Shown here: piece after piece, positions 30,991-40,545 of the stretch
How positions within the stretch are numbered: the stretch's first letter is position 1
How the letters are laid out: each line of letters opens with the position of its first letter
Source: Companilactobacillus suantsaicola
GTDB taxonomy: Bacteria > Bacillota > Bacilli > Lactobacillales > Lactobacillaceae
Direction of reading: 5' to 3'
Assembly: GCF_004745525.1 (NCBI RefSeq)
Contig: NZ_RKLY01000009.1
Location: 22,710-86,709 of the forward strand
Length of the DNA stretch: 64,000 nt
Made by a program: the position numbers and the translations under genes
The notes under the pieces: generated by a model
What the model was told of the DNA's origin: nothing
The model's input: only the letters and a program-made list of their open reading frames with translations
The model's database searches: none

Positions 30991-32430
30991 ATGGCTAAAG
31001 AGAAATCAGCAATTTTTATTATTTTTGGGGGATCTGGCGATTTAGCACATCGAAAATTGTATCCTTCATTGTTCCGTCTTTACAAATCGGGTTTTCTAAA
31101 AGATCACTTTGCCGTAATTGGTACCGCACGTCGTCCTTGGAGTGATGATTACTTCCGTGAAACAGTTGTCACATCTTTAAAGGACTATTTTGATGATAGT
31201 GAAGAAGTTATGACAGAATTTGCCAAGCATTTCTTCTATCAATCACATGATGTCAACGATTCGGAGCATTACATTGCTTTGAAGAACTTGGCAAGTAAAC
31301 TAGATGACCAATTTGAGGCTGGTCATAATCGCGTTTACTACATGGCAATTGCACCAAGATTCTTTGGTACCGTTGCTGAACACATTAATTCTGAAGGCTT
31401 GAAGGCAAGTGGTTATAATCGTCTGGTTATTGAAAAACCATTTGGTCGGGATCTTGATTCCGCTTGCGAGTTGAACGGCAACATTTCTAAGGCCTTTCCA
31501 GAAAATGATATTTATCGAATCGACCATTATTTAGGTAAGGAAATGATTCAAGATATTCCAAATATTCGTAAGAATAATCCTAAGTTGGAACAAGCACTGA
31601 ATAACAAGTATGTTTCTAATATTCAAATCACGCTTGCTGAATCCCTTGGTGTCGAAGATCGTGGCGGTTACTACGAAACAGCCGGTGTCTTGCGTGACAT
31701 GGTTCAAAATCATATTATGCAAATTATTGGGGCCGTTGCCAGTGATGAACCAGAATCTGAAGATGCGGATGTGATTCATAAGAATAAAACTGAGCTCTTT
31801 TCAAGTTTGAAGGAATTATCACCTGAAGAAGTTGATCAAGCTTTTGTCCGTGGTCAATATGACACTGATAATTTAGGTGATTTAAAAGCTTATCGTCAAG
31901 AAGACAATGTGGCCGAAGATTCAAATATTGAAACTTTTGTCGCTGGTAAGATTGAATTTGATACTGACAGATGGCGTAATGTTCCATTCTACGTTCGTTC
32001 GGGTAAGAGAATGCCTAAGAAATCATCAAGAATCGATATTGTTTTGAATGATCAAGTTAAAGAATTAGGAATCAGACCTAATTCAGTCGTGACACTCTTG
32101 ATTGAAAGAGAAAATGGTCACAGCATTTTGATCAATGGTGTGAACTACAAAGAAGCTGGCCAAGACTTCATCAAGTTCCCTGAAGAGGCTGAATTTGATA
32201 AGGCTCGTGAAGCTTATGAGAGTTTGATCATTGATATTCTTTCTGGAAATCGAGTTCACTTTACGCTTTGGGATGAACTTAGAAGTACTTGGAAGTACAT
32301 CGACACAATCAGACAACGTTGGGATTCACAAACACCAGAATTCCCTAATTACTTGAGTGGTTCAATGGGACCAGATGCCTCAGAGATGCTTTTGGAACGT
32401 GACGGTAATTCTTGGGTTTGGGACGATTAA
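30991..32430 (+). CDS. zwf: Glucose-6-phosphate 1-dehydrogenase
   Basis: A 479-residue NADP-linked enzyme that opens the oxidative pentose phosphate route. The N-terminal Rossmann motif is IFGGSGDLAHRKLYP, and the active-site signature is RIDHYLGKE (about residues 177-185), preceded by EKPFGRDL. C-terminal NGVNYKEAG and WDELRSTWKYIDTI fit the family. AAAGGAG precedes the ATG. The dinB frame starts right after the stop, in the same reading frame, so the pair is co-transcribed. Confidence 0.97.
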   Translation: MAKEKSAIFIIFGGSGDLAHRKLYPSLFRLYKSGFLKDHFAVIGTARRPWSDDYFRETVVTSLKDYFDDSEEVMTEFAKHFFYQSHDVNDSEHYIALKNLASKLDDQFEAGHNRVYYMAIAPRFFGTVAEHINSEGLKASGYNRLVIEKPFGRDLDSACELNGNISKAFPENDIYRIDHYLGKEMIQDIPNIRKNNPKLEQALNNKYVSNIQITLAESLGVEDRGGYYETAGVLRDMVQNHIMQIIGAVASDEPESEDADVIHKNKTELFSSLKELSPEEVDQAFVRGQYDTDNLGDLKAYRQEDNVAEDSNIETFVAGKIEFDTDRWRNVPFYVRSGKRMPKKSSRIDIVLNDQVKELGIRPNSVVTLLIERENGHSILINGVNYKEAGQDFIKFPEEAEFDKAREAYESLIIDILSGNRVHFTLWDELRSTWKYIDTIRQRWDSQTPEFPNYLSGSMGPDASEMLLERDGNSWVWDD

Positions 32431-32442
32431 GGAGTCTTTGTT

Positions 32443-33573
32443 ATCTTTTTAAAAATTCCCATTAAAATTGAAGAAAACAGAAAAGTCATCCATGTCGACA
32501 TGGATGCTTTTTTCGCTTCAGTGGAAGAAAGAGAACATCCCGAATACAAGAAAAAATGTCTGATTGTCGCGCAAGATCCTAGAAAGCATCACCATCATGG
32601 AGTTGTCACGACGGCTAATTACAACGCTCGAAAGTACGGTGCCCACTCAGCTATGCCAGCTCAAGAAGCAGTTGATTTAATTCCGAAAGAAAAACTCGTT
32701 ATCACACCACCTAATTTTGATTTATATCGGCAAGTGTCCCAACAGATTCACGATATTTTTGGCGACGTAACTGACAACTACCAATCAGTGGCTCTGGATG
32801 AAGCTTATTTAGATGTAACCGAGAATAAACTTGGTGAAACCAATACTATCAAGATTGCTAATTATATTCAGCAACGAATCGTTAAAGAAACTCGCTTAAC
32901 TTGTTCAGTTGGTATTTCTTACAATAAATTTTTGGCCAAGATGGCTTCAGATTATCGAAAACCATTTGGTCGCACAATTATTCTAGGTAAATATGCGACG
33001 GAATTTCTAAAACCGATACCGATTGAAAAATTCAATGGGATTGGTAAAGCGATGCAGACGAAACTACATGAGATGGATATTTATACCGGTGGTGATTTGC
33101 AAAAGCTAGATCAAGATGTCTTTTTGAAAAAATTTGGCAAGATGGGTTACGTAATTTATAAACGAGTCCACGGGATTGATGATTCACCAATAAAAGGGCA
33201 TCGTGTTCGCAAATCGATTGGTCGAGAACGGACTTACAATCGTAATTTGGTGACTGATGAGCAGATCAATCACGAATTAAATTTTTTAGCAGAATTAGTC
33301 AGTCAAGATTTGAAAAAACAACGTCAACATGGCAAAACCGTTGTCCTCAAACTTCGTAATTCAGACTTTGAAACCATTACTAAACGGATGAGTTTTCAAG
33401 ACTATGTCCAAACAAAAACAGAAATTTATCGTGTCGCAAGGGATATTTATGATAAATTAAGGGTAACTGATCAAAAGATTCGCTTGCTCGGAATTACGAT
33501 CACGAATCTTGATCCATTGTCGTATGAAGAGGTTTCTTTGAATTTGTCTTACAAGGAGGACAATTATGAATAG
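32443..33573 (+). CDS. dinB: DNA polymerase IV, with probable ATC start
   Basis: A 376-residue Y-family translesion polymerase. The catalytic N-terminus is VIHVDMDAFFASVEERE; the second acidic site is VALDEAYLDVT, and YNKFLAKMASDYRKP is the fingers/palm signature. The first Asp of VDMD binds metal, so a start at the ATG at 32500 (MDAFF) would remove it. No ATG, GTG or TTG lies in frame between the zwf stop and that point. ATC at 32443 follows AAGGAG by eight bases and gives (M)FLKIPIKIEENRKVIHVD. The end overlaps the next gene by eight bases. Confidence 0.9.
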   Translation: MFLKIPIKIEENRKVIHVDMDAFFASVEEREHPEYKKKCLIVAQDPRKHHHHGVVTTANYNARKYGAHSAMPAQEAVDLIPKEKLVITPPNFDLYRQVSQQIHDIFGDVTDNYQSVALDEAYLDVTENKLGETNTIKIANYIQQRIVKETRLTCSVGISYNKFLAKMASDYRKPFGRTIILGKYATEFLKPIPIEKFNGIGKAMQTKLHEMDIYTGGDLQKLDQDVFLKKFGKMGYVIYKRVHGIDDSPIKGHRVRKSIGRERTYNRNLVTDEQINHELNFLAELVSQDLKKQRQHGKTVVLKLRNSDFETITKRMSFQDYVQTKTEIYRVARDIYDKLRVTDQKIRLLGITITNLDPLSYEEVSLNLSYKEDNYE

Positions 33574-34522
33574 CTACGCTGAAATAATTGCAACAATTAA
33601 AAAATATGATAGAATTATCATTCTACGTCATCAAAATCCAGATCCTGATGCATTAGGGTCTCAAGCTGGTTTAGCGACGGCAATTCGTCAAGCATTTCCA
33701 GAAAAGAAAGTTTTAATTGGTGGAAATGATACTGAAGGTTTAATTTGGCTTTCAAAAGCACAAAAGGTGAGTGATGGGGATTTTGCAGGTGCCCTGGTAA
33801 TCGTTTGTGACACAGCCAACCGACCAAGAATTGACGATCAACGTTTTGATGATGGAGCATACTTGATCAAGATCGATCACCATCCTAATGATGATGTTTA
33901 TGGAGACCAATTGTTTGTTAATACGGATGCCAGTTCTTGTTCAGAGATCATTGCCGATTTGATCGACAATACTGACGACTTGCAATTGACTAAAGAAGTT
34001 GCCAACTATTTGTATGCCGGAATCGTCGGTGATACGGGAAGATTCCTCTATCCATCAACGACTCAACATACTATGAATGTTGCAGGTAAGTTTATCGCCT
34101 TAGGAGTCGATATTGCTGCCATTAACAACAAGATGAATGAAGTTAGTTTGAAACAAGCCAAACTTCAAGGTTTCATTTATGATATTCTCCAAATCGATAA
34201 ATCTGGTGCCGCTATGGCTATCATTGATCATGATTTAATGGATAAGTTAAATCTTAATCAAGAAGAAGCCAATTCAGTTGTTTCCACACCAGGTCGCTTG
34301 AAAGAAGTTACTTCCTGGATGGAAGCTGTTCAAAAAGATGACGGTACTTTTAGAATGCACTTGCGTTCTCAAGGCCCAATCATTAATGAACTAGCTAAAG
34401 CTCACGATGGTGGTGGACATCCACTTGCCAGTGGAGCAACTGCTCAAAATCTTGATGAAGTTAAACAAATGTTTGAGGAACTAATAAAAATAGTGACTGA
34501 TTTTAATCAGAAGGGTGAATAG
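33566..34522 (+). CDS. nrnA: DHH/DHHA1 phosphoesterase, NrnA-like
   Basis: A 318-residue enzyme of the bifunctional oligoribonuclease/pAp-phosphatase group. DHH-domain motifs: RHQNPDPDALGSQ (residues 21-33), VCDTANRPR and KIDHHPND; the DHHA1 part ends with GGGHPLASGA. The close relatives degrade nano-RNAs of 2-5 nt and dephosphorylate pAp. It overlaps dinB by eight bases and touches the helicase gene start, so translation is probably coupled across the three genes. Confidence 0.88.
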   Translation: MNSYAEIIATIKKYDRIIILRHQNPDPDALGSQAGLATAIRQAFPEKKVLIGGNDTEGLIWLSKAQKVSDGDFAGALVIVCDTANRPRIDDQRFDDGAYLIKIDHHPNDDVYGDQLFVNTDASSCSEIIADLIDNTDDLQLTKEVANYLYAGIVGDTGRFLYPSTTQHTMNVAGKFIALGVDIAAINNKMNEVSLKQAKLQGFIYDILQIDKSGAAMAIIDHDLMDKLNLNQEEANSVVSTPGRLKEVTSWMEAVQKDDGTFRMHLRSQGPIINELAKAHDGGGHPLASGATAQNLDEVKQMFEELIKIVTDFNQKGE

Positions 34523-35869
34523 ATGACTAAATTTTCACAATATAACTTTAATGATGCTATTAACAAATCATTAAAAGAAATAAATTTCGACGAACCAACG
34601 AAAGTTCAAGAAGCAGTAATCTCTTTAGTAAATAAGAAAAAGGATATTATTGTTCAATCTGAAACTGGTTCAGGTAAAACACATGCGTTCTTGTTACCAT
34701 CAATGAACGCTTTAAAGCCAACACAAGAAGTCCAATTGTTGATTGCTACTCCAAGTAGAGAATTGGCTTATCAAATTTATGAAGATACCCAAGCAATTTT
34801 GAAGAATTATCCCGAAGAATATAATGTTTTTATCTTCGTTGGTGGAGCTGATCGTGAAAGACAAAAGAGAAAGCTGGAAGCTCATCAACCACAAATTGCC
34901 ATTGGAACTCCAGGACGCTTGTGGGATTTGATCAAAGAAAATGACCTCCATGTGGAAAATGTGCAACGTTATGTTGTCGATGAAGCCGATATGACTTTAG
35001 ACATGGGCTTTTTGGAAAAAGTCGATCACATTACAAACAAATTGCCGGAAGATCGTGAAATGATGGTCTTTTCCGCAACTATTCCACAAAAACTAGAACC
35101 ATTCTTGAAGAAGTACATGAATGGTCCTCAACGAGTAGAAATCAAAAACGACAGTATCATTCCTAAGAATGTGGATAACTGGCTAATGTTCACACACGGT
35201 CGTGATAAGAAAGAAATTATATATCGCTTGATGACTATCGGTGAACCATACTTAGTTTTAGTCTTCGCTAATACGAAGAAGACCGTTGATGAAATTTATC
35301 AATACTTACGTAACAAAGGTTTGAAAGTCGCTAGAATTCACGGTGGTTTGACACCTAGAGAACGTAAACGAACGATGAAACAAGTTGAGAATATGGATTA
35401 TCAATTTGTAGTCGCAACTGATTTAGCTGCTAGAGGAATCGACATCAATGGTGTCTCACACGTTATTAATGCCGAAATTCCCGAAGACTTAGATTTCTTC
35501 ATCCATCGTGTTGGTAGAACTGGGCGTAACGGGATGTCAGGAACAGCCATTACTTTGTATGAACCAGGTGAAGAACACAAAGTTGATGAAATCGAGCACT
35601 TAGGCATCAAGTTTGCACCTAAGGATATCAAGAACGGTGACGTCGTTGACGTACAAGAACGCGATCATCGAATGACTCGTAAGGCTAACCAAGAAAAACT
35701 TGATACTAAGTTAGTTGGCTTTGTTAAGAAGCAAAAGACAAAGCGCAAGCCAGGCTATAAGAACAAGATCAAAAAAGCTATCTCAGATGAGCGTCGTCAA
35801 CAAAGAAAGATTCAAATTAGACAAGAACGTCGTAAACAAAGAGATGCAAGACGTAAAAAGAATAATTAG
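34523..35869 (+). CDS. cshB: DEAD-box RNA helicase, CshB-like
   Basis: A 448-residue ATP-dependent RNA helicase. Motifs in order: PTKVQEAVI (Q motif), SETGSGKT (I), PSRELAYQ (Ia), TPGRL (Ib), VDEAD (II), FSAT (III), IHGGL, ATDLAARGID and HRVGRTGR (VI). The tail of about 60 residues is very basic (KKQKTKRKPGYKNKIKK), as in cold-shock helicases that bind rRNA or mRNA. The CshB label is by length and tail; CshA-type paralogues are usually longer. A composite module follows right after the stop. Confidence 0.88.
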   Translation: MTKFSQYNFNDAINKSLKEINFDEPTKVQEAVISLVNKKKDIIVQSETGSGKTHAFLLPSMNALKPTQEVQLLIATPSRELAYQIYEDTQAILKNYPEEYNVFIFVGGADRERQKRKLEAHQPQIAIGTPGRLWDLIKENDLHVENVQRYVVDEADMTLDMGFLEKVDHITNKLPEDREMMVFSATIPQKLEPFLKKYMNGPQRVEIKNDSIIPKNVDNWLMFTHGRDKKEIIYRLMTIGEPYLVLVFANTKKTVDEIYQYLRNKGLKVARIHGGLTPRERKRTMKQVENMDYQFVVATDLAARGIDINGVSHVINAEIPEDLDFFIHRVGRTGRNGMSGTAITLYEPGEEHKVDEIEHLGIKFAPKDIKNGDVVDVQERDHRMTRKANQEKLDTKLVGFVKKQKTKRKPGYKNKIKKAISDERRQQRKIQIRQERRKQRDARRKKNN

Positions 35870-35890
35870 TTAGTTTGGGGGGCGGAAGTA

Positions 35891-36050
35891 TGCCGCTCCT
35901 CCGCAACAAAGCTGATTGGGCTGGAACGCCCTGGGCACTATTTTGAGCTTTTGCACAGTTCGCAAAATCTCAAAACTAGGCCTTATTCTAAGCGCTGAAG
36001 CGCTAAGAATAATTTCAGGGCTGAGCCCATCAGCTTTGTTGCTCCGGTGC
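35891..36050 (+). repeat. Family A arm 3 (beta type)
   Basis: Outer stem: GCAACAAAGCTGATTGGGCT with AGCCCATCAGCTTTGTTGC (18-19 pairs). Inner hairpin 1: TTTTGC, loop ACAGTTC, GCAAAA. Inner hairpin 2: CTTATTCT...AGAATAAT around AAGCGCTGAAGCGCTAAG. It starts about 20 bases after the helicase stop. Confidence 0.8.
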
Positions 36051-36318
36051 TGAATGGTGGATCTATGTTTTGGCTGTTTTCCATTCTTTTAGAAGTAGGT
36101 GTTCTATTGGAACTAACCTATGTTCTCATTTTTATGAAATTGGATTTTTGAGTTAGTGTCACTCTATCTTGGTTAACTCATTCCAAGTATTGAAATGAAA
36201 TCTCTATTAAAAACAGTATCGGTATCAAATTTTGTACTGAAATTCAGAACGAATTTTAAATAGTACACGATATATTGTTCCAAGAATATTACCCGAACAA
36301 GAATATAGAATTGTTATC

Positions 36319-36484
36319 TAGTCTGGAGCAACAGCTCTGGGAAATGCTCAGCCGTGAAATTTCACTTAACGCTTTAGCGTTTAGTGAAAGACCAATCTTG
36401 GAGACAATTCCCGCTTTTGGAATTGGCTTCAAGTTGCGTCCACCGCGTTCCAGCGTTTCCCAGAGCTGTTGCGGAAGACGGCAT
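36319..36484 (-). repeat. Family A arm 4 (alpha type)
   Basis: Read on the minus strand: outer stem GCAACAGCTCTGGGAAA with TTTCCCAGAGCTGTTGC, perfect; inner hairpin 1 CAATTCC, loop AAAAGCG, GGAATTG, perfect; inner hairpin 2 TTTCACT...AGTGAAA around AACGCTAAAGCGTT. Confidence 0.85.
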
Positions 36485-36521
36485 CTTACCCACAAACAAA
36501 CTAAGAACGAGTTTTTAATTA

Positions 36522-36550
36522 TTGACAATTTTTACATTCGTGGTTAATAT
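36522..36550 (+). promoter_or_regulatory. Promoter of alaS
   Basis: TTGACA (36522-36527), 17-bp spacer, TAATAT (36545-36550). It lies between the end of module M2 and the T-box leader; start of transcription would be near 36557. Confidence 0.8.
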
Positions 36551-36556
36551 TTTCTT

Positions 36557-36735
36557 TGGATATATCTTGTAGTAAATCCTTTCAGAGAAGGCTAGTCGGT
36601 GAAAACGCCTAAGAGTTTAATACAAAGATGCTGCCAACTTAAATTTTAGATAAAAATGTTGAGAGGCTAACGAAATCGTTGCAAACAAGGTGGTACCGCG
36701 CATGGGCGTCCTTGGGATTGCAGCGATTTTTCGTT
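36557..36735 (+). ncRNA. T-box riboswitch leader of alaS
   Basis: The T-box sequence AGGTGGTACCGCG is at 36688-36700. Downstream, TTGCAGCGATT pairs with AATCGTTGCAA (about 36675-36685) to form a terminator ending in T-rich sequence; pairing of the T-box instead would give the antiterminator. A GCT at 36630-36632, in AAGATGCTGCC, is a candidate alanine specifier. Uncharged tRNA-Ala would thus allow alaS expression. The specifier assignment is inference. Confidence 0.88.
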
Positions 36736-36750
36736 TTTTGGGGAGATAAA

Positions 36751-39387
36751 ATGAAAAATTTATCAAGTGCTGAAATAAGAAAAATGTTTTTAGACTTTTT
36801 CCAAACAAAAGGTCACATGATTGAACCTAGTGCATCATTGATTCCAAAGGACGATCCGACTTTGTTGTGGATCAACTCCGGTGTTGCTACTTTGAAGAAA
36901 TACTTTGATGGAACAGTTGTACCAAAGAATCCTCGCATCACTAATGCGCAAAAGTGTATTAGAACTAATGATATTGAAAATGTTGGTCACACGGCTCGTC
37001 ACCAAACTTTCTTTGAAATGATGGGTAACTTTTCAGTTGGTGATTATTTCAAAAAAGAAGTTATTCCTTGGGCTTTTGAATTTCTAACAAGTCCTGATTG
37101 GATCGGCATGGACAAGGAAAACTTGTATGTGACAACTTATCCTAAAGATACTGAAACACAAAAACTTTGGGCTGAAGTTGGTATTGCCCAAGATCATATC
37201 TTGAAGGATGAAGATAATTTCTGGGATATTGGTGAAGGTCCTTGTGGTCCCGATTCAGAAATTTTCTATGACCGTGGACAAGATTTCAACAACTTGGCTG
37301 AAGATGATCCTGAGAGTTATCCTGGTGGAGAAAATGAAAGATATTTGGAAGTTTGGAATATTGTTTTCTCTGAATTGAATCATTTGCCAAATGGTAAATA
37401 CGTTGAACAACCACATAAAAACATTGATACGGGGATGGGCTTGGAACGTTTGGTCTCAATTATTCAAGGTACGAAAACTAACTTTGAAACTGACTTGTTC
37501 ATGCCTTTGATCGAAGATGTTGGTTCGCTTTGTGGTAAGAAGTACGGTGAAAATAAAGAAGATGACATTTCCTTTAAGATTATTGCCGATCACGCTAGAA
37601 CGGTTTCATTTGCCGTCGGCGATGGTGCACTTCCTTCAAATGAAGGCCGTGGCTATGTTATCAGACGTTTGATCAGACGTGCGGTCTTGAATGGAAAGAA
37701 ATTAGGTATCAATGGACCATTCCTTTACAGACTAGTGCCAATCGTTGGTAAGATCATGGAAAGTTACTATCCAGAAGTTAGCCAACAACAAGACTTTATT
37801 GCAAAGACGATTCAACAAGAAGAAAAACGTTTTTCAGAAACTTTGGATGCTGGACTTGCTTTGCTTAACGGCGTAATCAGTGATTTGAAGAAGAATAACC
37901 AAACAGTTATTGATGGAAAATCTGCTTTCAAACTTTACGATACTTACGGATTCCCTATGGAATTAACTCGTGAATATGCAAGTGATGAAGGACTTAGTGT
38001 TGACGAAGCCGGCTTCAAGGAAAACATGGAAGAGCAAAAGCAACGTGCTCGTGAAGCTCGTGGAAACTTACAATCAATGGGTATGCAAGATGAAACATTG
38101 ATGGAAATCAAGACACCAAGTGAATTTGTTGGTTATGATAAGAACGAGACTGAAAGTACTTTGAAAAATATTATCGCTGACGATAAAGAAGTTTCAAGTA
38201 TTTCTGAAGGCCAAGCACAATTGGTCTTTGACACAACACCTTTCTATGCTGAAATGGGTGGTCAAGTAGCCGATGTTGGTAACATTTATGATTTGAAGGG
38301 TAACCAAGTTGCCGAAGTCATTGATGTTCAACACGCTCCTAATGGTCAAAATATTCATCTAGTAAATGTTATGTCAGAAATTTCAACTGACACAGAATAC
38401 AAACTAGAAATTGATGTTAACTTCCGTGAGAAGGTTCGTCACAACCACACGGCTACTCACTTGTTGGATCAAGCTTTACGTGATGTTGTCAGCTCAAGAA
38501 CACACCAAGCAGGCTCATTAGTTGAACCTGATTACTTACGTTTTGACTTCAACAGCAACCAAGCTTTGACCGAAGAACAAATTGCTCAACTTGAAACAAT
38601 TGTTAACCAAAAGATTTGGGCTGCTATTCCAGTTAAGACTGAAGTCTTGCCAATTGAAGAAGCCAAAAAGAAGAAGGGTGCCATTGCCTTATTTAGTGAA
38701 AAGTATGGTGACACTGTTCGTGTTGTTGAAGTAGATGACTTCTCAACTGAATTCTGTGGTGGAACACACGTCCGCAATACTTCAGAAATCGGTTTGTTCA
38801 AGATCACTTCTGAATCAGCTATCGGTTCAGGTACGAGAAGAATTGAAGCTGTAACCGGCGAAGAAGCTTTCGCTTACTTGAATGAACAATTACAAACATT
38901 ACAAAAAACTGCTAAGAATTTGAAAGTCAACCAACTAAAAGATGTTCCTAGTCGAGCAACTCAAGTTATTGACGAAATTAAAGATTTAAAACGTGATAAC
39001 CAAAACTTGAAGACACAACTTGCAAGTCAAAAATCAGCTGAAGTCTTCGACAATGTTGAAGAAATCAATGGCTACAAGGTGATTGCCAATATCATCCCAG
39101 CCGACATGGAAACATTGAGACAACTTGCTGATAAATGGAAGAATGATAATAAGTCAGATATTTTAGTTTTAGGTGCTAGTGGAGATAATAAAGCCAGTCT
39201 AGTTGTAGCCGTTAACAAGGATGCCCAAAATCATGGAGTTAAAGCCGGCGATTTAGTTAAAAAGATTGCCAAAGAGATTCAAGGTGGCGGTGGTGGCCGT
39301 CCCGATATGGCCCAAGCCGGTGGTAAAAATCCAGCTGGTTTAACAAATGCGTTACAATTAGCTAAAGATATTATTAAATCTTATTAA
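36751..39387 (+). CDS. alaS: Alanyl-tRNA synthetase
   Basis: An 878-residue class II synthetase. Catalytic core near the N-terminus (SAEIRKMFLDFFQTKGH, RITNAQKCIRTNDIENVG, FFEMMGNFS), editing domain with HTATHLLDQAL and CGGTHVRNTSEIG, and the C-terminal DHHA1 part with GGGGGRPDMAQAGG. I placed the start at the ATG at 36751 after GGGGAG; the frame extends upstream into the T-box terminator but cannot be coding there. It heads the alaS-ireB-yqgF cluster. Confidence 0.98.
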   Translation: MKNLSSAEIRKMFLDFFQTKGHMIEPSASLIPKDDPTLLWINSGVATLKKYFDGTVVPKNPRITNAQKCIRTNDIENVGHTARHQTFFEMMGNFSVGDYFKKEVIPWAFEFLTSPDWIGMDKENLYVTTYPKDTETQKLWAEVGIAQDHILKDEDNFWDIGEGPCGPDSEIFYDRGQDFNNLAEDDPESYPGGENERYLEVWNIVFSELNHLPNGKYVEQPHKNIDTGMGLERLVSIIQGTKTNFETDLFMPLIEDVGSLCGKKYGENKEDDISFKIIADHARTVSFAVGDGALPSNEGRGYVIRRLIRRAVLNGKKLGINGPFLYRLVPIVGKIMESYYPEVSQQQDFIAKTIQQEEKRFSETLDAGLALLNGVISDLKKNNQTVIDGKSAFKLYDTYGFPMELTREYASDEGLSVDEAGFKENMEEQKQRAREARGNLQSMGMQDETLMEIKTPSEFVGYDKNETESTLKNIIADDKEVSSISEGQAQLVFDTTPFYAEMGGQVADVGNIYDLKGNQVAEVIDVQHAPNGQNIHLVNVMSEISTDTEYKLEIDVNFREKVRHNHTATHLLDQALRDVVSSRTHQAGSLVEPDYLRFDFNSNQALTEEQIAQLETIVNQKIWAAIPVKTEVLPIEEAKKKKGAIALFSEKYGDTVRVVEVDDFSTEFCGGTHVRNTSEIGLFKITSESAIGSGTRRIEAVTGEEAFAYLNEQLQTLQKTAKNLKVNQLKDVPSRATQVIDEIKDLKRDNQNLKTQLASQKSAEVFDNVEEINGYKVIANIIPADMETLRQLADKWKNDNKSDILVLGASGDNKASLVVAVNKDAQNHGVKAGDLVKKIAKEIQGGGGGRPDMAQAGGKNPAGLTNALQLAKDIIKSY

Positions 39388-39449
39388 AGTGGGCTATAAT
39401 TGAACTAAGCATTCTAGTCACTTAAATATTTGTTATATGGAGGTTTGCC

Positions 39450-39707
39450 ATGAGTTCACTTGATAAAACTATGAGTTTTGATTTTAATGAAAACAAAGGT
39501 AAAGATGTCAAGGAAACACTAGAAAGTGTTTACCAATCACTAGAAGAAAAGGGGTATAATCCAATTAATCAAATTGTTGGATACCTACTATCTGGTGACC
39601 CTGCATACATTCCAAGACATAACGATGCCCGTAATTTGATTTTGAAACATGAAAGAGACGAGATAATCGAAGAATTAGTTAAGAGTTATCTCAATCAAGG
39701 TAAATAA
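39450..39707 (+). CDS. ireB: IreB-family regulatory protein (UPF0297)
   Basis: An 85-residue cytoplasmic protein of the IreB/YrzL family, a target of the PASTA Ser/Thr kinase in enterococci where it influences cephalosporin resistance. The N-terminus [14 protein letters not shown] has the threonines phosphorylated in the family, followed by [34 protein letters not shown], which is nearly invariant. The gene order ireB-yqgF-DUF1292 after alaS is conserved in Firmicutes. GGAGG precedes the ATG. Confidence 0.95.
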   Translation: MSSLDKTMSFDFNENKGKDVKETLESVYQSLEEKGYNPINQIVGYLLSGDPAYIPRHNDARNLILKHERDEIIEELVKSYLNQGK

Positions 39708-40142
39708 ATGCGATTATTAGGTTTAGACGTTGGTGCAAGAACCGTTGGTGTTTCAGCCAGTGATTTATTAGGCTGGACTGCACAAGGTGTAGAAACTATT
39801 CATATGAATGAAAAGAAAGAGGATTTCGGGTTAGATCGATTAGGAGAAATCATCAAAGAAAAGCAGATCACAGGAATTGTTCTGGGACTGCCTAAGAATA
39901 TGAATAATTCTGAAGGACCACGGGCAGAAAAATCGCGTGAATACGGTAAAATGATTCAGGACAAATTCGATTTGCCAATTGATTTTATCGATGAACGTTT
40001 GACGACTGTTCAAGCTGAAAGAATGCTGATTGATGAGGCCAATGTGTCTCGTAGAAAACGCAAGAAGGTAGTCGACAAAATTGCTGCCGAAATGATTCTG
40101 CAAAATTATCTTGATGCCAAAGGTAAACTAACACGAAATTAG
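39708..40142 (+). CDS. yqgF: YqgF/RuvX family putative Holliday junction resolvase
   Basis: A 144-residue RNase H-fold protein starting directly after the ireB stop. Motifs: LGLDVGARTVGVSASD (catalytic Asp), GIVLGLPKNMNNSEGPRA, DERLTTVQAERML and DKIAAEMILQNYL. In Escherichia coli the family member processes the 5' end of pre-16S rRNA; resolvase activity is annotated by fold. Size is normal. Confidence 0.94.
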   Translation: MRLLGLDVGARTVGVSASDLLGWTAQGVETIHMNEKKEDFGLDRLGEIIKEKQITGIVLGLPKNMNNSEGPRAEKSREYGKMIQDKFDLPIDFIDERLTTVQAERMLIDEANVSRRKRKKVVDKIAAEMILQNYLDAKGKLTRN

Positions 40143-40151
40143 GTGATAAAT

Positions 40152-40448
40152 ATGAGTGAAAAACAACCACCAAAAGATTTAGATGAAGTAATTTTAAGTG
40201 ATGATCAAGGTAACAAAGAGGTTTTTAAAATTCTCTTTACTTTCGATTCAGATGATTATGGTAAATCATATGTCTTCTTATACCCTAAGAATTCAGAGGA
40301 TTCAGACGAGATTGAGGTTCAAGCCTTTTCATTTACACCCGATAAAAATGGGGATGTCGATGCAGGTGAATTGAATCCAATTGAGGATCCTGAAGAATGG
40401 GATATGGTTCAAGAGGTTCTAAACACCTTCACAAGTGACGAAGAATAG
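40152..40448 (+). CDS. DUF1292 family protein (YrzB-like)
   Basis: A 98-residue acidic protein of the DUF1292 family, whose gene follows yqgF in most Firmicutes. It has EVILSDDQGNKEVFKILFTFDSDDYGKSYVFLYP and an acidic C-terminus (DPEEWDMVQEVLNTF). Function is unknown. The start is the ATG at 40152 behind AGGTGAT; a GTG at 40143 lies within that site. Confidence 0.9.
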   Translation: MSEKQPPKDLDEVILSDDQGNKEVFKILFTFDSDDYGKSYVFLYPKNSEDSDEIEVQAFSFTPDKNGDVDAGELNPIEDPEEWDMVQEVLNTFTSDEE

Positions 40449-40545
40449 GATAAAAATAACGATTGGCGCAAGCCAATCGTTTGGTATTTCTATCTTAAAT
40501 ATGATTCACAAAATTGATTTCTAATGATTGATGTAAGGGGAAATA

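Larger units (their letters stand above)
35876..36510 (+). repeat. Composite paired-arm module M2 (forward)
   Basis: This occupies most of the 881-bp gap between the helicase gene and alaS. It has a beta arm at 35891-36050, a core of about 268 bp and an inverted alpha arm at 36319-36484. The core edge next to the beta arm (GCTGAATGGTGGATCTATG) recurs, diverged, in M1 and, reversed, in M3 and M4; the edge next to the alpha arm shares GTTATCTAGTCTGGAG with M1. No clear terminator hairpin is seen in this core. The right end leads into the alaS promoter. Confidence 0.8.
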
